Assembly: GCA_001579985.1 (NCBI GenBank)
Contig: LRSR01013493.1
Span: 1 to 20,548, forward strand
Length of the DNA stretch: 20,548 nucleotides
Direction of reading: 5' to 3'
Source of the DNA: Hypsibius dujardini
Taxonomy: Eukaryota; Tardigrada; Eutardigrada; Parachela; Hypsibiidae
Made by a program: the position numbers and the translations under genes. This document shows positions 16,881 to 20,548 of the stretch, one piece after another. Positions within the stretch are counted from its first letter, which is position 1. Every line of letters begins with the position of its first letter. The notes beneath the pieces were generated by a model. The model was not told where the DNA came from. It did not search any database and saw only the letters and a list, made by a program, of their open reading frames with translations.

Positions 16881-17672
16881 ATGTCTTGCACACAAGTCTT
16901 GGTAAGCCAATTACAAAGTTCGAAAGAGGAATATGTTTCAGAAAATAAGAATAAAGACCTCGGTATAACGCTATCGTCAAGTAATTCACTCAAAAATGTA
17001 CAATGCTTAGACCCACTATCAATGACAACATCTGATGAACTAATAACGCTAAAGATAGATACGCAAAAAATTAAGCCTGTTTTAGGTAAAGGATTAAAAT
17101 ATGAAAACGAACAAATCATTTTGCCACTAAACTCAAACGGAGGATTGTCAAAAAGCAACGGTCTTTCCATCGTATGCGAACCACCTCTTTATCTCACTAA
17201 CAACAAACTCAGATATGTAGAAGCAAGTACCCCCAGCGCATGTAGATTTATGCTTGAAACCATCATAACGCAATCGAAATATACTTATAGTCCTGGCAAG
17301 TCATTAGGACCAGCAAACGTTTTCACTAAATCAGGATTTCTTTACAGTCAGAAAGATTATGGTATGGGTGAGGATTCCAAACTAGTAACTCTAAGCGGTA
17401 TAAAGATTGCAGCAATTAAAACTGTTTCTATTTTTGCACAACTTAAAATGAACGGAGTCACAATGATTAAATTAATTAGTCAATATCCTACTACTTTTCA
17501 TGCTTTTAATCATAATGTCATATATGAGAAGTCATTTTTGGCGATTGAAAAGTTCTATACCTTTAACCTCATCCACACAACAAAAAAAGATGAAATTATT
17601 ACTGCTGTTTTCAAAATGTCAGATAATGCTGAGATTAAATGTTTGTTGCTGTTAGAGGAGCTATTTCCTTAG
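16881..17672 (+). CDS. Adenovirus-fiber-like protein with shaft-type repeats
   Basis: 263 residues. A short N-terminal tail (1-42) is followed by a region (about 43-115) with the look of triple-beta-spiral fiber shaft repeats: alternating hydrophobic residues on short strands and turns marked by Gly or Pro-Leu. Examples are DPLSMTTSDELITLKID, GKGLKYENEQIILPL, NGGLSKSNGLSIV and EPPLYLTNNKLRYVE. A distinct C-terminal domain of about 145 residues (118-263) would be the head. In adenoviruses, fibers trimerise on the penton base and bind receptors. The position next to other structural-type genes fits. The 3' end overlaps the convergent integrase gene by 38 bases. The family assignment rests on the repeat pattern only; a different trimeric beta-fibrous protein is possible. 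Confidence 0.5.
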   Translation: MSCTQVLVSQLQSSKEEYVSENKNKDLGITLSSSNSLKNVQCLDPLSMTTSDELITLKIDTQKIKPVLGKGLKYENEQIILPLNSNGGLSKSNGLSIVCEPPLYLTNNKLRYVEASTPSACRFMLETIITQSKYTYSPGKSLGPANVFTKSGFLYSQKDYGMGEDSKLVTLSGIKIAAIKTVSIFAQLKMNGVTMIKLISQYPTTFHAFNHNVIYEKSFLAIEKFYTFNLIHTTKKDEIITAVFKMSDNAEIKCLLLLEELFP

Positions 17673-18567
17673 CAGTAATACTAGCAACATCATTAACAAC
17701 TAATAACTCGTATTCTTTATACAGCCTTCTTACGTTAGTTTTAGTTTCAATGTTTTGCAATCTAAAGCGATGTTTAACCCGTTCAACCACTTCATATAAC
17801 TCCGTACTATACCGCAATCGATCACCTTTATCAAATGTCTTTCTGTAGAGTGAAATACGTACTTTATTTCCAACTTTAATTTTAGGCTCAATACTAACGT
17901 ACTCCTGCTTGTTTTCATCCTGGTTATTAAACACATCTATTGGTATTGCTTTTATTGTAGAGTGAAAAGTGTTATTATAGTTATCTTGTATGTCTGGCAG
18001 CACTTTGTACCATGCTCTCAAACCTGTGGCGGTTCGCCACTTTTGAATCATCTGTGCCACTGTTCTATTTACTCGCTCTACTATTGCGTTTTTGTTTATC
18101 TCATTAGGGTCAGAGAAGTAGGTGGTTACATTATTTTTTTCACAGTAATTGTTAAACTGCTTTGTATTAAACTCATTGTCTGCGTTTATGCTTTGAGGTT
18201 TACCCATGTGTTCAAACATCTTTTCTAGATTTGCCATAATAGTAGGAAAACGTCGGTTGGTCATTGGAATAAGTTGCAAGTAGCGAGAGTAGACATCAAT
18301 ACATACCAGTATGTACTTATAGTGGTTGAACATAAAGCGATCATAAATCATCACATCTATTTGGTAATTCTGCCTAGGAAAGTACGCGTTGACTGTATTA
18401 AATTTCTTTGGTTTTCTAGATTCCTTATTGACTTGGTTAGTGTACTGATTTTCAAGATATTTTTGTATCTCTATAGAAGTTAAATCTTTATTGTCCAGTT
18501 TATGTTTTAGCTTAGATACTGACTGGTAGCCGGTTTTTGGATCGTAGAAAAGACTTTTGAGATTCAT
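17635..18567 (-). CDS. Polinton-type DDE (retroviral-like) integrase
   Basis: 310 residues from the ATG at 18567; an in-frame GTG at 18585 is not needed. The N-terminus opens with the FYDPKTGYQSVSKL block typical of Polinton integrases. The rve catalytic core runs from about 66 to 205, with D71 (YQID), D130 (INADNEF) and E164 (NAIVERVNRT), spacing D-x58-D-x33-E. KYILVCIDVYSRY is a core strand. A C-terminal SH3-like part includes KVGNKVRI and ends with YKEYELL. No HHCC zinc motif and no chromodomain are visible. The enzyme inserts the linear element into host DNA and is one of the diagnostic genes of the group. All catalytic residues are present, so the copy may be active. Its ATG overlaps the ATG of the divergent gene at 18566. 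Confidence 0.92.
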   Translation of the reverse strand: MNLKSLFYDPKTGYQSVSKLKHKLDNKDLTSIEIQKYLENQYTNQVNKESRKPKKFNTVNAYFPRQNYQIDVMIYDRFMFNHYKYILVCIDVYSRYLQLIPMTNRRFPTIMANLEKMFEHMGKPQSINADNEFNTKQFNNYCEKNNVTTYFSDPNEINKNAIVERVNRTVAQMIQKWRTATGLRAWYKVLPDIQDNYNNTFHSTIKAIPIDVFNNQDENKQEYVSIEPKIKVGNKVRISLYRKTFDKGDRLRYSTELYEVVERVKHRFRLQNIETKTNVRRLYKEYELLVVNDVASITAKEIAPLTATNI

Positions 18568-18814
18568 GGCTTTAGATAATACCACAATGACTTTCTTAAC
18601 TGAAACTGCAACCAGAGCTATTTCAGATACATGTAAAGATTACTGCAATCAGCAAACTGTTAATAGCTGGAGTAATGCGAGTTTGGGTATAGCTGAAATC
18701 TTATTTACCTCACTAAATATCATAATTAACTTTATTGTATACAAAAAAATAAATGTAAGTAATCGTCGTAATAATGTTTTCAATCGAGAAGCATTGTTTA
18801 AGAATGATGTCTAG
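18566..18814 (+). CDS. Small single-span membrane protein (82 aa)
   Basis: An intact ORF from the ATG at 18566. The N-terminal half is polar (MALDNTTMTFLTE) with two cysteines in CKDYC. A hydrophobic stretch at about 45-62 (IAEILFTSLNIIINFIVY) could span a membrane, and a basic, Asn-rich tail follows. I do not recognise the family. Its ATG shares two bases with the ATG of the divergent integrase gene, and its 3' end overlaps the convergent gene by 17 bases. The short length makes it less certain than its neighbours, but the boundaries fit the packing of the element. Confidence 0.5.
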   Translation: MALDNTTMTFLTETATRAISDTCKDYCNQQTVNSWSNASLGIAEILFTSLNIIINFIVYKKINVSNRRNNVFNREALFKNDV

Positions 18815-19055
18815 TAACTGTTTTAGATCGAGTGTTAGTTATCATAAGTTTCTTAAATTTAGCATAGAGATAAATTGCAATTACGATTGACAAAAGTATT
18901 ATAAGGAAACATCTTATGATAAAACTGAAATCTATTTTAATGATATTTATTCCAAGTTCTGACACACAGTAATTCAACGTATTATTTAAATCTTTTTTAT
19001 ATTCTTCTTCTTTAATTTTTGCTTCCAGATAGCTTCCTAGGCCCTTTAATACCAT
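18798..19055 (-). CDS. Small membrane protein with amphipathic N-terminus (85 aa)
   Basis: The start is the ATG at 19055. The first 30 residues are charged and helical (LEAKIKEEEYKKDLNN). A strongly hydrophobic segment at about 45-66, FIIRCFLIILLSIVIAIYLY, is followed by a basic tail. The family is not recognised. The start overlaps the end of the upstream - strand ORF by 44 bases in another frame, so the two may be expressed together or joined by splicing. Confidence 0.5.
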   Translation of the reverse strand: MVLKGLGSYLEAKIKEEEYKKDLNNTLNYCVSELGINIIKIDFSFIIRCFLIILLSIVIAIYLYAKFKKLMITNTRSKTVTRHHS

Positions 19056-19389
19056 TTTCCAAAATTTCAAGAAATTTGTTCACTCGTGTCTTTACGTGAT
19101 CAACTTCACACTGAGGTAATTTTATAGATCCTGGAAGATCAATCTCAACTTCAGATTTATTTTTTTCTTCAAAATAATCCCGTGTTCGTTGTGTTATTGT
19201 GTCGATTATTTCGTCTTTTTCTTTTATTATTTGACAGCAATATTCTATATCTGAATTTCTATTTTCTCTCTCTTTTTGTAATAATCTAGCGGATACCAGG
19301 TCTGTGGGAAACAGGGGTGCTGTTGTCAAGTCTTGTGATTGTTTCTTCGTCAGTGAGCTGGTTTTTTGTCTGTGTTTGGTTTCCTCCAT
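19012..19389 (-). CDS. Charged, coiled-coil-like protein (125 aa)
   Basis: Polar throughout, with Lys/Gln-rich N-terminal residues and a helical stretch from about 37 to 78 (LLQKERENRNSDIEYCCQII, RDYFEEKNK) that could form a coiled coil. No family is recognised. It overlaps the HTH ORF upstream by 104 bases and the small membrane protein ORF downstream by 44 bases, each in a different frame. Such long overlaps could reflect true overlapping genes or a spliced or frameshifted product. Confidence 0.45.
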   Translation of the reverse strand: MEETKHRQKTSSLTKKQSQDLTTAPLFPTDLVSARLLQKERENRNSDIEYCCQIIKEKDEIIDTITQRTRDYFEEKNKSEVEIDLPGSIKLPQCEVDHVKTRVNKFLEILENGIKGPRKLSGSKN

Positions 19390-19576
19390 GTAACTCCTTT
19401 TTTATACATATGTTGAATAATGTTAGATACTTATAATAGGTGGTCCTTGAAATCTCTAAATTGCGACAAGTATCTTTGACTGGCAAATTTCCCCTGTCAG
19501 AAATTATTGTTTCTTTTATGTGGTCTAAAGAATACCTTTTGTATTGACCAGATACTATATGAGAAAAATAGAGCAT
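19286..19576 (-). CDS. Small helix-turn-helix protein (96 aa)
   Basis: The start is the ATG at 19576, inside the first unit of the 10-bp repeat array. Residues 16-55 look like a helix-turn-helix: SLDHIKETIISDRGNLPVK, a turn, then LEISRTTYYKYLTLF as the recognition helix, similar to homeodomain-like and Psq-type transposase HTHs. The C-terminal 30 residues overlap the next ORF and are polar and low in complexity, so the functional part is probably the HTH alone. Location directly on an iteron array suggests a regulator or origin-binding protein acting on that array; this is inference. Confidence 0.45.
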   Translation of the reverse strand: MLYFSHIVSGQYKRYSLDHIKETIISDRGNLPVKDTCRNLEISRTTYYKYLTLFNICIKKELHGGNQTQTKNQLTDEETITRLDNSTPVSHRPGIR

Positions 19577-19634
19577 GTCAACGGGTGTCAACGGGTGTCA
19601 GCATGTGTCAGCGGGTGTTAACGGGTGTTAAGGG
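19573..19634. repeat. Six-unit 10-bp iteron array
   Basis: Consecutive units GCATGTCAAC, GGGTGTCAAC, GGGTGTCAGC, ATGTGTCAGC, GGGTGTTAAC and GGGTGTTAAG, followed by GG. The period is strictly 10 bases, about one helical turn, so every unit faces the same side of the DNA. It sits between divergent genes and overlaps the start codon of the HTH ORF. Confidence 0.9.
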
Positions 19635-19823
19635 ATAATTATATAAACACAAAAAAATGTTTTTGTTGTTGTTTGTCAATACATCCTGGAGAAAGTGAGT
19701 ACTGAAATGTTTCAGATAAAACGTGTTTACACAATTATATATGAGTTTTTAACATTGAATTTATTTTGATGTAGTAATAGCTGTATCGTACACAACACAA
19801 ACTTTGCCTACAAGAATTAGAAA
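19635..19823 (+). promoter_or_regulatory. TATA box and leader of the rightward (early/replication) transcript
   Basis: TATATAAAC at 19640-19648 directly follows the iterons. About 50 bases later a strong splice-donor match, GTGAGT, occurs at 19695. No ORF of note precedes 19824. Confidence 0.45.
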
Positions 19824-20015
19824 ATGCCTAGTACTGAAGCTCAGAAGCGAGCTCAGAGAAACTACTACCTTAGGTTGAAAGAAGATCAAGAAAAATATAA
19901 ACTCTACGTTGAAAAAAAGAAACAATACTTTATTCAAAAATTCAAAACAACCGAGGCTTATCAAAGAAATAAAGAGGGGAGCTTACAACGCTACTACAAA
20001 AACAAATCTTGTTAA
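19824..20015 (+). CDS. Small basic protein with aromatic/Lys repeats (63 aa)
   Basis: The start is the ATG at 19824. The sequence is rich in Lys, Arg, Tyr and Gln with a recurring YY/KYK/RYYKNK flavour (RNYYLRLKEDQEKYKLY, QRYYKNK) and is probably helical. Small proteins of this YYxKNKE type occur in large DNA viruses and Polintons, but I know no function. It lies between a strong splice donor and a good acceptor, so it may be skipped in the transcript of the next gene. Confidence 0.45.
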   Translation: MPSTEAQKRAQRNYYLRLKEDQEKYKLYVEKKKQYFIQKFKTTEAYQRNKEGSLQRYYKNKSC

Positions 20016-20086
20016 TTACATCTTTTTTAAATTGATTTTATTTTTCCAATATATCATACTAGAAATTTTGTTCAGGTTACTTTACA

Positions 20087-20548
20087 ATGGCTGATCTTCG
20101 GTTAATTTCTCGTCATTTTGAAAAGATAAGTAGAACAAATGAAAGATTGAAGCGTATTCCAGGATATGAAACAACTACAGTTTCACGAAGAGCTACGACT
20201 GAAGAAGTCAACAATTATATTCAAATTATTGAAGACTATGAAAACCGAGTTCAAATAGATAATCTTTTTAAGGAAGCAGAGCAACCACTGGAAGATGAAG
20301 TAAATATTAATGTGAAAAGTTTTTATGATCCTTATAGTGTCGAATTAGTGAGTAGCGCTCTACAGAATGCTACCCAAACTTACAGAATCACTCTGAACGC
20401 TGTTCCATCAAATAATTTAAGTTATGGAAAGGATTTAGCTAGTCAATACCTTGATTTAGTTCGAGCGCCTGTAAAAGAACGACTAACCAGACAATTTGAA
20501 AGAATGCGTGGCTACAAAGTTATATTCACACTTTCTACAATTATGATG
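20087..20548 (+). CDS. N-terminal 154 codons of a larger protein, possibly protein-primed DNA polymerase B
   Basis: The frame is open from the ATG at 20087 to the last base of the window, 154 codons without a stop. It has a polar helical start (LRLISRHFEKISRTNERLKR), an acidic middle, then SFYDPYSVELVSSALQNA, a predicted strand TYRITLNAV, a long helix DLASQYLDLVRAPVKERLTR and another strand, YKVIFTLSTIM. The strand-helix-strand layout and the place in the element resemble the start of Polinton PolB proteins, but none of the exonuclease, polymerase or TPR motifs is reached before the window ends. It could be another replication or structural protein. The window edge truncates it; no break is seen. 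Confidence 0.45.
   Translation, partial: MADLRLISRHFEKISRTNERLKRIPGYETTTVSRRATTEEVNNYIQIIEDYENRVQIDNLFKEAEQPLEDEVNINVKSFYDPYSVELVSSALQNATQTYRITLNAVPSNNLSYGKDLASQYLDLVRAPVKERLTRQFERMRGYKVIFTLSTIMM

Larger units (their letters stand above)
14649..20548. mobile_element. Polinton/Maverick (adintovirus-like) element, left part; right end outside the window
   Basis: From about 14649 on, the sequence is A+T-rich, lacks host-like multi-exon genes and carries tightly packed ORFs on both strands. A DDE integrase, a pX-like virion protein, a fiber-like protein and a candidate minor capsid protein together indicate the Polinton/adintovirus group of large self-synthesising DNA transposons or viruses. The left end is inferred: the sequence after the TCTG tract begins with AG, as Polinton termini usually do, but the matching inverted repeat and target duplication lie outside the window. 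Major capsid protein, packaging ATPase, protease and most of PolB would also lie to the right. All ORFs seen are intact. Confidence 0.8.

Noticed and set aside
17635-18585. Longer integrase start at a GTG (18585)
   Set aside because: The ATG at 18567 directly precedes the conserved N-terminal block, so the added six residues are unnecessary.
18566-19055. Small membrane ORFs as reovirus FAST-type fusion proteins
   Set aside because: Size and a single hydrophobic span fit, but there is no myristoylation signal, polybasic arrangement or other family-specific feature that I can identify.
1-20548. tRNA or rRNA genes
   Set aside because: I saw no cloverleaf with conserved arms or conserved rRNA segments by eye; a covariance-model scan would be decisive.

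Overview
The window is nuclear DNA of an animal, most likely an invertebrate with a compact genome. Its genes have many exons with strong GT...AG splice sites, many introns are only about 60-100 bases long, and tetranucleotide repeats (TTGA/TGAT, CAGA, TCTG) are common. I cannot name the phylum from sequence alone. The left 14.5 kb is ordinary host sequence. The right 6 kb is much richer in A+T, has dense intronless genes on both strands, and is part of a Polinton/Maverick (adintovirus-like) element that runs off the right edge.

Host part, left to right: (1) the last two exons of an unidentified, probably transcription-regulatory gene on the + strand (38-975), ending in an NLS and a Groucho-type VWKPY tail; (2) a complete seven-exon UBE2Q-type ubiquitin-conjugating enzyme on the - strand (1970-4159); (3) a complete three-exon NDUFB10 (PDSW) gene of respiratory complex I on the + strand (5405-7268), with an unusually long C-terminal tail; (4) an intergenic stretch (7269-9156) with two related MITE-like elements and two long near-perfect hairpins; (5) a complete eight-exon + strand gene (9157-11788) whose product carries a split HHCC zinc-binding domain of the retroelement-integrase N-terminal type but no integrase core; (6) ten 5' exons of an ARFGEF3/BIG3-type large ARF-GEF-related gene on the + strand (12493-14540), continuing past the window.

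The Polinton-like element lies in the intron after the tenth ARFGEF3-like exon. Its left end is probably just after a (TCTG)n tract, near 14649. In order it holds a beta-rich candidate minor capsid protein (-), a pX-like membrane-active virion protein (+), a small protein with PSAP and YPEI late-domain-like motifs (+), a protein resembling an adenovirus fiber with shaft-like repeats (+), a DDE retroviral-type integrase (-), small membrane proteins on both strands, a coiled-coil protein and an HTH protein (-), a 10-bp iteron array in a divergent promoter, a small basic protein (+), and the start of a larger ORF that may be the protein-primed DNA polymerase B (+, open at the window end). The three + strand structural-type genes sit behind a shared TATA-like motif close to their start codons, which suggests one late class; the iteron/TATA region at 19573-19650 would then drive the early or replication class. 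Every ORF seen in the element is intact, so the insertion may be young or still under selection. Hexon, ATPase, protease and the right terminus would lie outside the window.
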